Source: Catenulispora pinistramenti
Lineage (GTDB): Bacteria > Actinomycetota > Actinomycetes > Streptomycetales > Catenulisporaceae
Direction: 5' to 3'
Assembly (NCBI RefSeq): GCF_018274385.1
Contig: NZ_JAAFYZ010000030.1
Location: 1 to 64,000 of the forward strand
Length of the DNA: 64,000 nt
Below the pieces are notes generated by a model. That model worked only from the letters and a program-made list of their open reading frames with translations, searched no databases and was not told where the DNA came from. Each line of letters opens with the position of its first letter. Position 1 is the first letter of the stretch. Shown here piece after piece: positions 8,640 to 17,681 of this stretch. Both the position numbers and the translations under genes were made by a program.

Positions 8640-8783
8640 ATGCGTACCGCACCCGCCCCTCCGCCGGTCGGCGGCGGCGTCCGCCCGAGCGCGCCGTCCG
8701 CCCGACCGTTCGCGGCCGCCGCCGGCCGCCAGCCGGTCCGGCGTACGCGGGACGCCGCGCCCACAGGTGCGCCATGGCGATGA
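8640..8783 (+). CDS. possible small Pro/Ala/Arg-rich leader protein
   Basis: A 47-codon frame starting at ATG 8640 (upstream purines GGGAAAGAG). Its stop overlaps the first ten bases of the MinD-like ATPase gene. The peptide is rich in Ala, Pro and Arg with no recognisable domain. The overlap suggests translational coupling, but codon-level evidence is weak and it could be an untranslated leader. Tentative. Confidence 0.25.
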   Translation: MRTAPAPPPVGGGVRPSAPSARPFAAAAGRQPVRRTRDAAPTGAPWR

Positions 8784-9622
8784 TCTGCCTGGTCTCGGCG
8801 AAGAACTCGCCCGGGGTGACCACCACGGCGGTGGCGCTGGCCGAGTCCTGGCCGCGTCCGGTGCTGCTGGCCGAGTGCGATCCGCGCTACGGCGACATCG
8901 TGGCCGGCTACCAGCAGGGCGGCGGCGACGTGGCCAAGGGGCTGCTCGGGCTGGCGGCCATCCATCAGCACGCGGACATCCGCCAGGAGGTCTTCCGCTA
9001 CGTCCAGCCGCTGAGCCCGAACTCCACGGCCCGCTTCCTGGCCGGAGTCCAGGTCCCGGCCCAAGCCGCCGCTGTATCAGTACTCTGGGAACCGCTGTCC
9101 CGGGTGCTGCCGGCGCTGGTCGTGAAGCGCCGGCCGGTGGACGTGATCGTCGACTGCGGCCCGCTGCACGCCGCGCATGCCCCGCTGCCGCTGATCCAGC
9201 ACGCCGATCTGGTGCTGATGCTCACCGGCGACCACCTGGAGCAGATCCGCGCGGCGCACGACGCGGTCGGCAGCATCACCGGGCAGCTGGCCGCCGCCCG
9301 GCCGCACGCCGACCCGCGCTGGTGCCTGGCCGGCGTCGTGATCCCGCCGGGCGCCCGCCGCCACAACCCCCGCGAGGCGATCGAGCAGGCGCTGGAGATC
9401 GACGTGATCGCCGAGGTGCGGCACGATATCAAGGTCGGCGCGGAGCTGCTGGGCCGTCGGAACCTCCCGAGCGGCTATTCACGCTCGGGATACATGCGGG
9501 ACATCCGGGAGTTGCAGGCTGCGATCGACCGCCAGTTGAACCGCCCGGCACCGCCGGCGCGCACCGTCACCTCGAGCCGCCGGCTGACGGTGGTACCCGG
9601 GGAGGCCGCCCATGCCGGCTGA
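8774..9622 (+). CDS. MinD/ParA-like ATPase (CpaE/TadZ type)
   Basis: A 282-residue SIMIBI-class protein at the head of a Tad-like gene set. It opens MAMICLVSAKNSPGVTTTAVALA, the position of the deviant Walker A, but the conserved Lys-Thr of GKT is replaced by Val-Thr (GVTTT). Only the Lys before the loop (SAKNSPG) remains. LLAECDPRYGD matches the second conserved strand (normally D-x-D-P) and VIVDCGPL resembles Walker B. TadZ/CpaE proteins localise the pilus machine and are often degenerate like this. It overlaps the CpaF-like gene by 11 bp, so the two are coupled. Direct ATPase activity is doubtful. Confidence 0.7.
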   Translation: MAMICLVSAKNSPGVTTTAVALAESWPRPVLLAECDPRYGDIVAGYQQGGGDVAKGLLGLAAIHQHADIRQEVFRYVQPLSPNSTARFLAGVQVPAQAAAVSVLWEPLSRVLPALVVKRRPVDVIVDCGPLHAAHAPLPLIQHADLVLMLTGDHLEQIRAAHDAVGSITGQLAAARPHADPRWCLAGVVIPPGARRHNPREAIEQALEIDVIAEVRHDIKVGAELLGRRNLPSGYSRSGYMRDIRELQAAIDRQLNRPAPPARTVTSSRRLTVVPGEAAHAG

Positions 9623-11681
9623 CAAGAACGACCCTCGGCACGCCCAGGGCGGCAGTCCCCCAGGGCGGGCCCGCGGCGGCGGTAGCAGCAGATACGACCA
9701 GGTGTCAGAGCTGCGCGACGCGATCGCGTTCCTGAACCGGGAGAGCGTCGCGCTGCCCGAGCCCGGCACCCCGCCTTGGGAGGGCCGGCAACCGGCCGAT
9801 CCGCCGCCGTCCGCCGGCCCCGGACCGAAGCCGCCGCTGGCCCCGGTCCGCGAGCTCAGGCCGCCGCCCCAGGGACGGCCGCCGTCCCACGCTCTGCCGC
9901 CCGCACCGCCGCCGATCGTGGAGAACGCCTTGCAGTTCAAGGGTGCGCCGAGCGCCGGTCGGCGTCAGCTCCCGCCGCCCCCGCCACCGGCCGCGGCCCC
10001 GGCCCAGTCCCCGCTTCCACCGCCGCCGGCGTCGCCACCGTCCGATGACGACGACGATCGGACGAACCGCTCGCGCCACGAACTCGCGCTCCGGTTCGGC
10101 GGCGGCGCGGAGTACCCGCCGGATCCCAAGCCCGCGCAGGGGATCCACGCCTTCGCGGCCGTCGACTGGCCGGGCGTCGACGCCATCCGCAAGCAGGTGC
10201 GCGACCGGATCGCCGACCGGTTCCCGCCCCCGGACCCCGGTACCGAGGAACAGCGCCGGGCCTTCGGGATGGCGGTCATCGAGGAGTCGGTGAACTCCTG
10301 GTCGGCCCGGGCCTCGGCGCGCGGCCAGGCGGTCGACGACGCGCGCCAGGACGCCATGCGCCGGGCCGCGGGCGCCTCGGTCTTCGGCATGGGCGGCCTG
10401 GCCCCGATGCTGGACCACCCGGATGTGGAGACCATCGAGTACCGGGGCTGCGACGACGGCCACGTGGTCTACACCGACGGCCGGGTGGAGAAGGCGCCGC
10501 GGATCGCCTCCTCGGACGAGGCGCTGCTGGCCGACGTGCGGACCTGGGCGGCGCGGCGTCATCGGATCCTGACACCGGCCGAGCCGCTGCTCGACCTCAC
10601 CGTCGACGGCGGCGCGCGGCTGACGGCCACGATCGGCGTGTCCAAGCGGCCGACGCTGGTGGTGCGCCGGCACCGGGTCGTGAAGGTGACACTGGACGAT
10701 CTGGTGGTGCGCGGCATGGTCTCGCCGGCGATCGCGGCGTTCCTGCGCAGCGCGGTGCTGGCCGGGCAGACGATCGTGGTCACCGGGCCGCTCAACTCCG
10801 GCAAGACCACACTGCTGCGCGCGCTGGCCGCCGAGATACCGGTCATGGAGCGCTACGCGACGGTCGAGGCAGAGTTCGAACTCAACCTCGATGAGGTCGG
10901 GCGGCACCCGCGGATGGTCGCCTACCAGTCCTGGCCGGGGACCTCCGAGCGCGGACCGGACGGCCGGCGGGTCGGCGAGGTGACGCTGTCGGACGTGATC
11001 GAGGTCGCGCTGCGGATGAACGTGGCGCGGCTGGTGGTCGGCGAGGTGCGCGGAGCCGAGGCGGCCACGTTGCTGGAGGCCGTGTCCACCGGCGGCCGGG
11101 CGGCGCTGTGCGGGATCCACGCGAACTCGGCGCGGGAGGCGTTCAACAAGTTCGTCATGCTGTGCATGCGGACCACGATGAGCCGGGACTTCATAAGCCG
11201 GGACTCGGCGGTCCAGCTGGCCGCCGAGACCCTGCACTACATCGTCGACATCCGGCTGGACACCGATTCCCCGACGGACCCCCGGGATCCGCGCGAGCCG
11301 CGAGCCACCGGCCGCTACGTCGATCGCGTGGTGGAGGTGAACGGGCTCGGGGACCGGCTGGCGCCGATCGTCACCGAGGTGTTCGCCCCCGGTCCGGACG
11401 GCCGCGCGGTGTTCGCGCAGCGGCCGGAGCGGCTGGCGACGTTGCAGCGGGCCGGGTTCGACCCCAAGTGGTTCCTGTACGGGAACGACCAGTGGTACGT
11501 GGCCCCGACCCCGGCGGCCCAGAACGTCTCGCGGCCCGCTCCGCACCAGCAGCAGCAACAGCAGCGGGACGGCGGCCGCGGGTTCCAGAACATGACGCCG
11601 GTGCCGAAGCCCTCGCTGACCGAGCAGGACGTCTTCGACCGGCAGTACCTGCACGACCGGCGGCGCTTGGACCAGGAGTGA
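9612..11681 (+). CDS. CpaF/TadA-family secretion ATPase
   Basis: A 689-residue type II/IV secretion ATPase. About 150 N-terminal residues are a Pro-rich low-complexity linker, unusual for TadA. The conserved core follows, with Walker A GPLNSGKTTLL near residues 393-403, the Asp/Glu-box strand VEAEFELN, Walker B-like LVVGEVRGAEA and the His box CGIHANSA. In Tad systems this ATPase powers assembly of Flp pili with TadB/TadC membrane proteins; none of those, nor a pilin, is encoded nearby. The tail (about 60 residues) carries a Gln run. One base separates it from the LysM-BTAD gene. Confidence 0.85.
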   Translation: MPADKNDPRHAQGGSPPGRARGGGSSRYDQVSELRDAIAFLNRESVALPEPGTPPWEGRQPADPPPSAGPGPKPPLAPVRELRPPPQGRPPSHALPPAPPPIVENALQFKGAPSAGRRQLPPPPPPAAAPAQSPLPPPPASPPSDDDDDRTNRSRHELALRFGGGAEYPPDPKPAQGIHAFAAVDWPGVDAIRKQVRDRIADRFPPPDPGTEEQRRAFGMAVIEESVNSWSARASARGQAVDDARQDAMRRAAGASVFGMGGLAPMLDHPDVETIEYRGCDDGHVVYTDGRVEKAPRIASSDEALLADVRTWAARRHRILTPAEPLLDLTVDGGARLTATIGVSKRPTLVVRRHRVVKVTLDDLVVRGMVSPAIAAFLRSAVLAGQTIVVTGPLNSGKTTLLRALAAEIPVMERYATVEAEFELNLDEVGRHPRMVAYQSWPGTSERGPDGRRVGEVTLSDVIEVALRMNVARLVVGEVRGAEAATLLEAVSTGGRAALCGIHANSAREAFNKFVMLCMRTTMSRDFISRDSAVQLAAETLHYIVDIRLDTDSPTDPRDPREPRATGRYVDRVVEVNGLGDRLAPIVTEVFAPGPDGRAVFAQRPERLATLQRAGFDPKWFLYGNDQWYVAPTPAAQNVSRPAPHQQQQQQRDGGRGFQNMTPVPKPSLTEQDVFDRQYLHDRRRLDQE

Positions 11682-11682
11682 C

Positions 11683-14475
11683 ATGGCGGACGACGGGGGC
11701 GTCGCGGGGTCGCGGCCCGGCTCGAGTACGGCTTCGGGGCCGCAGGCTCCGGAGTATCAGACCTATGTCGTGCGCAAGGGCGACTCGCTGTGGCGGATCG
11801 CCGAGGAGCAGTTGGGGGACCCCCACCGGTTCGCCGACATCGCCGAGCTGAACGACGGCCGGCGGATGCCGGACGGGACGGTGTTCAGCTACGTCGAGTT
11901 CCTGCAGTCCGGCTGGGTGCTGATCATGCCGCCGGACATGGGACGGCACCGGCCGGAGCTGACGCCCGAACCCGTGCAGCTGGCGATCGGGTCCGGGATC
12001 GGCACCGCGGTCAGTGCCCTGGCCCGGCGCGAGTCCACCTTCGCCACCACCGGCAACGACTCCGGCAAGACCGTGGCGGCGACCGGCGGGCTGCTGGCCG
12101 CAGGGGTCCTGAGCGCGCTGGGCGACCGGCGGCTGCGCAAGCTCATGCGGCGGCGGCCCGGCGAGCGGATCTCGATGCGCCGCCCCGGGGACTGGGAGCT
12201 GGAGCTGAGCCGGATCGACAACCCGACCGGCCAGGTGCTGATCGACGCGGCGCTGAGGACCCTGAGCGCCAAGCTGACGAAGGCCGACCGGGGCCTGCCG
12301 GACATCAGCGCGACGGTGCTCAAGCGGCACGGCCTGGAGCTGCACCTGGCGCGTCCGCAGCCGCCGGTCGCGCCGTTCTACGCCGATCCGCGCCGGCCCG
12401 GCGTGTGGATCTGCCCGCTCGGCGCGCCGGTCGGTGCGCCCCCGGCCCCGGCCCCGTATCCGGCGCTGGTGTCGTTGGGCTTCGATGAGGACGACGACAC
12501 CGTCATGGTCGATCTGGAGGCCACCGGCGGGATCTCGCTGCTGGTGCCGGAGGCCGAGTCGGTGTCGGTGCTGCGGGCGATGGCCGTGGAGCTGGCGACC
12601 GGGATGGCGGCCGATCAGGTGGAGGTGACGCTCGTCGGGTTCGGCGAGGAACTGCCGCCGCTGTTCGCCCCGGGCCGGCTGACGTTCGGCGACGATCTGG
12701 TGCGCGCCGTGGAGGCGCTGGCGCGGTGGTCGGCCGGGGTCGAGGCGGTACTGGACCGGCGCGGCGTCACGGTGCGCAAGGCCCGGACCCACCCGGACGA
12801 CGAACTGGCGCCGATCACGAAGACCCACGTGCTGCTCTCGGCGGTACCGCCGGACATGCGGCTGACGCACCGGCTGCGGCACCTGCTCTCGGGGCGGCAG
12901 CGGACGTCGGTCGCGGTGGTGGCGGTGGCCGGGGACCGGGAGCAGGTGTTGTCGCCGTGGACGATCGGCGGGCCGATGTTCCACACGCCGCGCTCGCAGT
13001 CCGGCGGGCCGGGGATCCCGCTGCGGGTGCAGGCGCTGCGCGAAGACCGGTTCGAGGCGGTCGTGCGGGAGCTGTCGGCGGCGGATTCGGATCAGGAGAA
13101 GCCGGCGCCGCGCGAGGGGGCGTTCCACTTGCCGGCCTCAGCGCGGCCCGAGGGCCCGGGCGCGAAGACGCCGTTGCCGAAGCGGAAGCCTTCGCATCCT
13201 CGGCGGCATGTGGCGGGGAACGCGGAGGGTGCGGGGTCCGGCTCGCTTGAGGCGACGGCGGCGACGGCGGCTGGCGCGGCGCGTCCGCCGGCCCGCGCCG
13301 AGCTGATCCCGACGCCGGATCCGGTGCAGCCCAACCGGTTCCGGGTGCCGGTGGACGACCTGTTCCGGGTGGACGCACTGCTACCGACCGCGCTACCGAC
13401 GACCACGGCTCCGCTGCCGGGGCCCGGGGCCGCGAAGGCGGTGCGGCTGGCGCTGAAGCCGGCGAACCTGCCGCAGTTCGATCCGGTGGCCGACGGCGAT
13501 GAGGAGCCTCCGCCGCCCCGGGCTGAGGATCGATTGATGGGGATCGACGACGACCGACCCGATTCACCGACTCGGCGCGAGCAGTCCGCCTTGCCGAATC
13601 GAAGCGACCAACCCGCCTTGTCGGCTCGAAGCGGATATCCCGCGGCACGCGATCGGTCGGTCGCCCGCGAGACCGCGCCGCGTAAGCCGGGCCAATGGCA
13701 CGGCGCTTACTGGAGCCAGCGCAAGGCCGCCGTCGCGGGGATGGCGCAGCCGGGTGCTTCGAACCCCGGCGAGGCCGATGACCTCGCCCCGGCGCCGGCG
13801 TACACGATCGACGTGCTCGGCCCGATCGTGCTGGCCGGCACCGAAGGCTCGGCGGAGCTGGCGGAGGTCGCGGCGTACGTCATGCTGCACCCCGGCTGCT
13901 CGGTCCAGCAGCTGGCCGGGGAGCTGTGGCCGGCGCACGCGGGGGCGATGGCGATCATCGACGCGCAGCTGGTCCGGCTCCGCGAGGTCCTCGGCGCCGA
14001 CGAGCAGCTGCTCCGGGTCACACCGGAGAGCGTGACCCTGGCGCCGTCAGTGACCTGCGACTGGCTGGAGTTCCTGCAGCGCACCCAGACCGGCGAGCTG
14101 GTCGGCGCGCTCAGCCTGGTCCGCGGCCGGCCGTTCGAGGACGCCCCGCTGCGCCGCTACGGCTGGGCCGAAACACTCCGGCACGAGATCGCGGCGCTGG
14201 CGATCGACACGGCGCACTACGTCGCCGAGGCGTGCCTGCACGAGCAGAGCCCGCGCAACGCCCGCAAGGCGGCCCTCCGAGGCCTGGCGGCGGCGCCCGA
14301 ATCAGAGCTCTTGTACCGGGACCTGCTGACCGCGCTGGGCGCCCTGAGCGACCTGCCAGCCGCCCGCCGCCACGCCGACGCCCTCCTCGGCTACGCCGAG
14401 CGCGAAGGACTGCCGCTCCAGCCGGAGACGGCCGCGCTGCTGCGGGATGTGGCGCAGGCCGCCTCGCGCGGGTGA
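11683..14475 (+). CDS. LysM-domain protein with C-terminal BTAD-like domain
   Basis: A 930-residue multi-domain protein. LysM (YVVRKGDSLWRIAEEQLGD) covers about residues 26-85. A short Gly/Ala-rich, probably membrane-associated segment (TVAATGGLLAAGVLSALG) lies near residue 130. A conserved region around 140-450 is followed by a long low-complexity linker (about 460-700). The last 220 residues (YTIDVLGPIVL onward) resemble a winged-helix plus BTAD/TPR module like that of SARP and AfsR regulators. Such LysM-BTAD proteins accompany CpaF-like ATPases in actinobacteria. It may couple a cell-wall or secretion signal to an intracellular scaffold. DNA binding is not proven. Confidence 0.75.
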   Translation: MADDGGVAGSRPGSSTASGPQAPEYQTYVVRKGDSLWRIAEEQLGDPHRFADIAELNDGRRMPDGTVFSYVEFLQSGWVLIMPPDMGRHRPELTPEPVQLAIGSGIGTAVSALARRESTFATTGNDSGKTVAATGGLLAAGVLSALGDRRLRKLMRRRPGERISMRRPGDWELELSRIDNPTGQVLIDAALRTLSAKLTKADRGLPDISATVLKRHGLELHLARPQPPVAPFYADPRRPGVWICPLGAPVGAPPAPAPYPALVSLGFDEDDDTVMVDLEATGGISLLVPEAESVSVLRAMAVELATGMAADQVEVTLVGFGEELPPLFAPGRLTFGDDLVRAVEALARWSAGVEAVLDRRGVTVRKARTHPDDELAPITKTHVLLSAVPPDMRLTHRLRHLLSGRQRTSVAVVAVAGDREQVLSPWTIGGPMFHTPRSQSGGPGIPLRVQALREDRFEAVVRELSAADSDQEKPAPREGAFHLPASARPEGPGAKTPLPKRKPSHPRRHVAGNAEGAGSGSLEATAATAAGAARPPARAELIPTPDPVQPNRFRVPVDDLFRVDALLPTALPTTTAPLPGPGAAKAVRLALKPANLPQFDPVADGDEEPPPPRAEDRLMGIDDDRPDSPTRREQSALPNRSDQPALSARSGYPAARDRSVARETAPRKPGQWHGAYWSQRKAAVAGMAQPGASNPGEADDLAPAPAYTIDVLGPIVLAGTEGSAELAEVAAYVMLHPGCSVQQLAGELWPAHAGAMAIIDAQLVRLREVLGADEQLLRVTPESVTLAPSVTCDWLEFLQRTQTGELVGALSLVRGRPFEDAPLRRYGWAETLRHEIAALAIDTAHYVAEACLHEQSPRNARKAALRGLAAAPESELLYRDLLTALGALSDLPAARRHADALLGYAEREGLPLQPETAALLRDVAQAASRG

Positions 14476-14588
14476 GGGTGAGTGAGTGAGGGGAGCTAGG
14501 GCGGGGCGGATGCCTTCGGCTCACACGCCCTCAGCAAGCTGAGCCACCAACCCGCGCACGCTCCGGGTGTCGGGCGGACTCGGGGCCG

Positions 14589-15524
14589 CTACTTCACCGC
14601 CACCGGAATCACCGGCGCCCCCACCGCGCGCGTGAAGGGCTCCGGCGAAGCCGTCAAGAAGAACTCGTACACGCCATCCGCCGCGCAGTCCTCCGCCAGC
14701 GCCTCCAGGTCCCAGTTCTGCCCCTGCAACATCCCCATCTCCACCAGATGCAGCAGGTGGACCGGCAGCTGCGCGTCGTCGCGCTCGGGCGGGTAGACCT
14801 CGAAGGCCATGGTGTCCGTCGCCACCGCTGCCACGTCGTGGGCGTGGAACCAGGGCACGGTCTGCATCGACGGGCCCGAACACGGATAGTTGTATCCCGG
14901 CTTGTCCCCGGCCTTCAGGGTCGTCATCGCGCCGGTGCGGATCAGCACGATGTCCCCCGGCCGGATCTCCGCCTTCCCGAATTCAGCCGCCGCGTCCAGG
15001 TCCGCGGCCGTCAGCGCGTGCCCGCGCGTCGCGTCGCCCAGTCGCGGGACGCCCAGCGCCCGTGCCACGTCGAGCAGGACCCCGCGGCCGACGATCGGCC
15101 CCGCCTTGTCGATCCCGCAGTGCGCCGCGCCCGCCTCGGTGATCTCCGAGGCGTCGAAGCCGTTGTACAGCCGCCCCTGGTACGACACGTGCGCCAGCGC
15201 GTCCCAGTGCGTCCCGGCCTGGAGTCCCATCTCCACCCGGTCGTCCGAGGTGCGGAAGGCGTGCTCCGGGCCCATCACCTGCGCGTTCACCATGATCATG
15301 GTGCGCTTCGGGTTGTCCCGGCCCTCGATCATGCCGATCTGCGGACCGTCCTCGTCCAGCGGGAGGGCGAGGGTGAAGCGGCGGCCGGTGCGGACCAGGG
15401 ACGCCGCGTGGACCACGCGTTCGGGGGTGATCAGGTTCAGGGTGCCGCGTTCGTCCTCCGGGCCCCAGCGGCCCCAGTTGTTGACGCGGCGGGCGAGGCC
15501 GGTGAACTGCTCCGGTAGCGGCAT
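14589..15524 (-). CDS. cyclase-family (kynurenine-formamidase-like) metal hydrolase
   Basis: A 311-residue member of the Cyclase family (PF04199), metal-dependent hydrolases acting on amide, lactone or ring substrates. The metal-site motif is present as QAGTHWDALAHV, with GDIVLIRTGA and WFHAHDVAAVATDT further on. I start at ATG 15524 because GGGAG precedes it; a GTG nine codons upstream lies inside the operator at 15545. It is divergent from the SDR-ADH operon, each side having its own site. Ring opening or lactone hydrolysis in the catabolic regulon is a plausible inferred role. Confidence 0.8.
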   Translation of the reverse strand: MPLPEQFTGLARRVNNWGRWGPEDERGTLNLITPERVVHAASLVRTGRRFTLALPLDEDGPQIGMIEGRDNPKRTMIMVNAQVMGPEHAFRTSDDRVEMGLQAGTHWDALAHVSYQGRLYNGFDASEITEAGAAHCGIDKAGPIVGRGVLLDVARALGVPRLGDATRGHALTAADLDAAAEFGKAEIRPGDIVLIRTGAMTTLKAGDKPGYNYPCSGPSMQTVPWFHAHDVAAVATDTMAFEVYPPERDDAQLPVHLLHLVEMGMLQGQNWDLEALAEDCAADGVYEFFLTASPEPFTRAVGAPVIPVAVK

Positions 15525-15544
15525 CCTCAGGCTCCCAGTGATAT

Positions 15545-15559
15545 CTGACACAGCGTCAG
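15545..15559. promoter_or_regulatory. CTGAC-N5-GTCAG operator, cyclase side
   Basis: Perfect palindrome with spacer ACAGC and flanks ATATCTGAC..GTCAGTTG, 21 bp upstream of the cyclase ATG at 15524 (minus strand). Confidence 0.8.
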
Positions 15560-15588
15560 TTGATGCTGTCCACTGTCGCGAACCTTAG

Positions 15589-15603
15589 CTAACATGCCGT
15601 CAG
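15589..15603. promoter_or_regulatory. CTGAC-type operator with one mismatch, SDR side
   Basis: CTAAC-ATGCC-GTCAG, one change from the palindrome, 61 bp before the SDR GTG at 15664. The spacer ATGCC is identical to that of the site over the TetR start codon. Confidence 0.65.
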
Positions 15604-15663
15604 ATTCGAAGCTTGGCGACGACAGCGAGTACCCGGACAGCGAATACACGAGGAGCGAGCAAG

Positions 15664-16581
15664 GTGGCCGACTTCCTGGCAGGCAAGGTCATCGTGGTGA
15701 CCGGCGCGGGGCGGGGCATCGGGCGCGCCGTGGCCCTGGGCTGCGCCGCCGAGGGCGCCTCCGTGGTGGTCAACGACTACGGCGTCTCGGTCGACGGCAG
15801 CGCGCCGTCCAGCGAGGTCGCCGAGGCGGTGGCGCAGGAGATCCGGGACGCCGGCGGGCAGGCGGTGCCGTGCCCGGACTCCGTCACGACGTTGGCCGGC
15901 GGGCAGCGCATCGTGCAGACCGCCCTGGACACCTACGGCCGGGTGGACGGCGTGGTGTGCGTGGCCGGGATCCTGCGCGAGCGGATGCTGTTCAACATGG
16001 CCGAGGATGAGTGGGACCCGGTCATCGAGACGCATCTGAAGGGCACGTTCACCCTGTTCCGCGCGGCCAGCGCGGTGATGCGCAAGGCCGGCGGCGGCGC
16101 GCTGATCGGCTTCACCTCCGGCAACCACGCCGGCAGCGTCTCGCAGGCCAACTACAGCGCGGCCAAGGGCGGCATCGTGAGCCTGGTCCACAGCGCCGCG
16201 CTGGGCCTGGGCAAGTACGGCATCACCGCGAACGCCGTGGCCCCGGTCGCGCGCACCCGGATGAGCGCCAACGTCCCGTTCGACATGGCCGAGATGGGCG
16301 AGCCGGAGGACGTCGCACCGCTGGTCGCCTACCTGCTGTCGGAGGCCGCGCGGGACGTCACCGGCCAGATCTACACCGTGGCCGGCCGCCGGATCGCGGT
16401 GTGGAACCAGCCGCAGGAGATCCGCTCGATGTACGGCGAGGAGCCGTGGACCGCCGAGTCGATCGCGAAGCGGCTGCCGGAGGCGGTCGGCGTCGAGACC
16501 ATGCCGATGATCGCGAAGCTGGCCGCGTACGCGAAGGCGACCGAGGAACGGAAGACGCAGGAAGAGGGGCCGCGGTCATGA
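15664..16581 (+). CDS. short-chain dehydrogenase/reductase (SDR)
   Basis: A 305-residue classical SDR with a C-terminal extension of about 50 residues. The cofactor motif is TGAGRGIG (residues 13-20) and the catalytic Tyr-Lys lies in YSAAK near residue 164. I choose GTG 15664 (AGGAG about ten bases upstream) over a TTG 17 codons earlier, because the SDR fold begins right after it. ATGA overlap with the alcohol dehydrogenase shows one operon. Its length and extension resemble SDRs linked to fatty-acid or sterol breakdown (for example 3-hydroxyacyl-CoA dehydrogenation). The substrate is inferred only from context. Confidence 0.83.
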   Translation: MADFLAGKVIVVTGAGRGIGRAVALGCAAEGASVVVNDYGVSVDGSAPSSEVAEAVAQEIRDAGGQAVPCPDSVTTLAGGQRIVQTALDTYGRVDGVVCVAGILRERMLFNMAEDEWDPVIETHLKGTFTLFRAASAVMRKAGGGALIGFTSGNHAGSVSQANYSAAKGGIVSLVHSAALGLGKYGITANAVAPVARTRMSANVPFDMAEMGEPEDVAPLVAYLLSEAARDVTGQIYTVAGRRIAVWNQPQEIRSMYGEEPWTAESIAKRLPEAVGVETMPMIAKLAAYAKATEERKTQEEGPRS

Positions 16582-17657
16582 GGGCCGCGGTCTTCGAGGG
16601 CGGCAAGCTGGAAGTCGTCGACGGGATAGAGGTACGCGGCCCCCGCTCCGACGAGATCGTGGTCCGCATCGGCGCGGCCGGTCTGTGTCACTCCGACCTG
16701 AGCGTCGTCAACGGCACCATCCCGTTCCCGGGCCCGGCGGTGCTCGGCCACGAGGGCGCCGGCGTCGTGGAGGAGATCGGCGCGGCGGTGACCCGGGTCA
16801 AGGCCGGCGACCACGTCTGCCTGACCACGATCAACAACTGCGGCGTCTGCCCGGCGTGCAGCGCGGGCCGTCCGACGATGTGCCGCGGCACGTTCGGCAA
16901 GATCAGCAAGCCGTTCACCCGCGAGGCCGCCGACGGCTCGACCGAGAAGCTGTTCTCCTTCGCCAACACCTCGGTGTTCACCGAACGCGTGGTGATCAAG
17001 GAAGTACAGGCCGTGCCGATTCCGGAGGACGTGCCGATGGCCTCGGCCGCGCTGGTCGGCTGCGGCGTGCTGACCGGCGTCGGCGCGGTGCTGAACCGGG
17101 CGAAGGTGCGGATCGGCGAGACGGTCGTGGTGATCGGCGTCGGCGGCATCGGGCTGAACGCGATCCAGGGGGCGCGGATCGCCAGGGCCGGCCGGATCAT
17201 CGCCGTGGACACCAACCCGCGCAAGGAAGAGGCGGCCCGGCAGTTCGGCGCCACCGACTTCCTCGACCCGAGCGGCCAGGACCTGGTCCAACTGATCAAG
17301 GACCTGCTCCCGCACGGCGCCGACTACGTCTTCGAGTGCGTCGGCCACCCCGCGCTGATCCGGGCCGCGACCGACCTGCTGGCCTGGTCCGGGACCGCGG
17401 TACTGCTCGGCGTGCCGCGCAGCGACGCCGAGGGGACGTTCCTCGTTTCCGGAATGTATATGGACAAAACGATAATGGGCTGCCGGTACGGAACCTCGCA
17501 CCCGCAGTTCGACGTCGAAAGGTACGTGGACCTCTATCGGAAGGGCGAGCTACTCCTGGACGAACTGGTCACAAAGACCTACCCTCTGGAGCACATCCAC
17601 GAGGCGATCCACGACCTGGAAAGCGGGTCATTGGCAAGAGGAGTCCTCTTGCTCTGA
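16578..17657 (+). CDS. zinc-dependent alcohol dehydrogenase (MDR family)
   Basis: A 359-residue medium-chain dehydrogenase. Catalytic zinc ligands are Cys37 and the GHEGAG His58. The structural zinc lobe shows four cysteines at 88, 91, 94 and 102. The Rossmann motif VIGVGGIGLNAIQG follows near residue 190. The overall pattern matches actinobacterial NDMA-dependent (tightly bound NAD) alcohol dehydrogenases, though that cofactor habit cannot be proved here. It overlaps the SDR stop by four bases and shares its operator-controlled promoter. It probably interconverts an alcohol and an aldehyde or ketone in the same pathway. Confidence 0.85.
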   Translation: MRAAVFEGGKLEVVDGIEVRGPRSDEIVVRIGAAGLCHSDLSVVNGTIPFPGPAVLGHEGAGVVEEIGAAVTRVKAGDHVCLTTINNCGVCPACSAGRPTMCRGTFGKISKPFTREAADGSTEKLFSFANTSVFTERVVIKEVQAVPIPEDVPMASAALVGCGVLTGVGAVLNRAKVRIGETVVVIGVGGIGLNAIQGARIARAGRIIAVDTNPRKEEAARQFGATDFLDPSGQDLVQLIKDLLPHGADYVFECVGHPALIRAATDLLAWSGTAVLLGVPRSDAEGTFLVSGMYMDKTIMGCRYGTSHPQFDVERYVDLYRKGELLLDELVTKTYPLEHIHEAIHDLESGSLARGVLLL

Positions 17658-17681
17658 GACCTACGAGGGGAAGCTAAGGCC

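Noticed and set aside
9705-11684. 659-codon open frame on the minus strand opposite the CpaF-like gene
   Set aside because: Its composition is that of an antisense shadow of a GC-rich gene and it has no family resemblance; the plus-strand CpaF reading is clear.
15525-15551. GTG start at 15551 for the cyclase gene
   Set aside because: The codon lies inside the perfect operator and has no RBS; ATG 15524 has GGGAG and fits the family.
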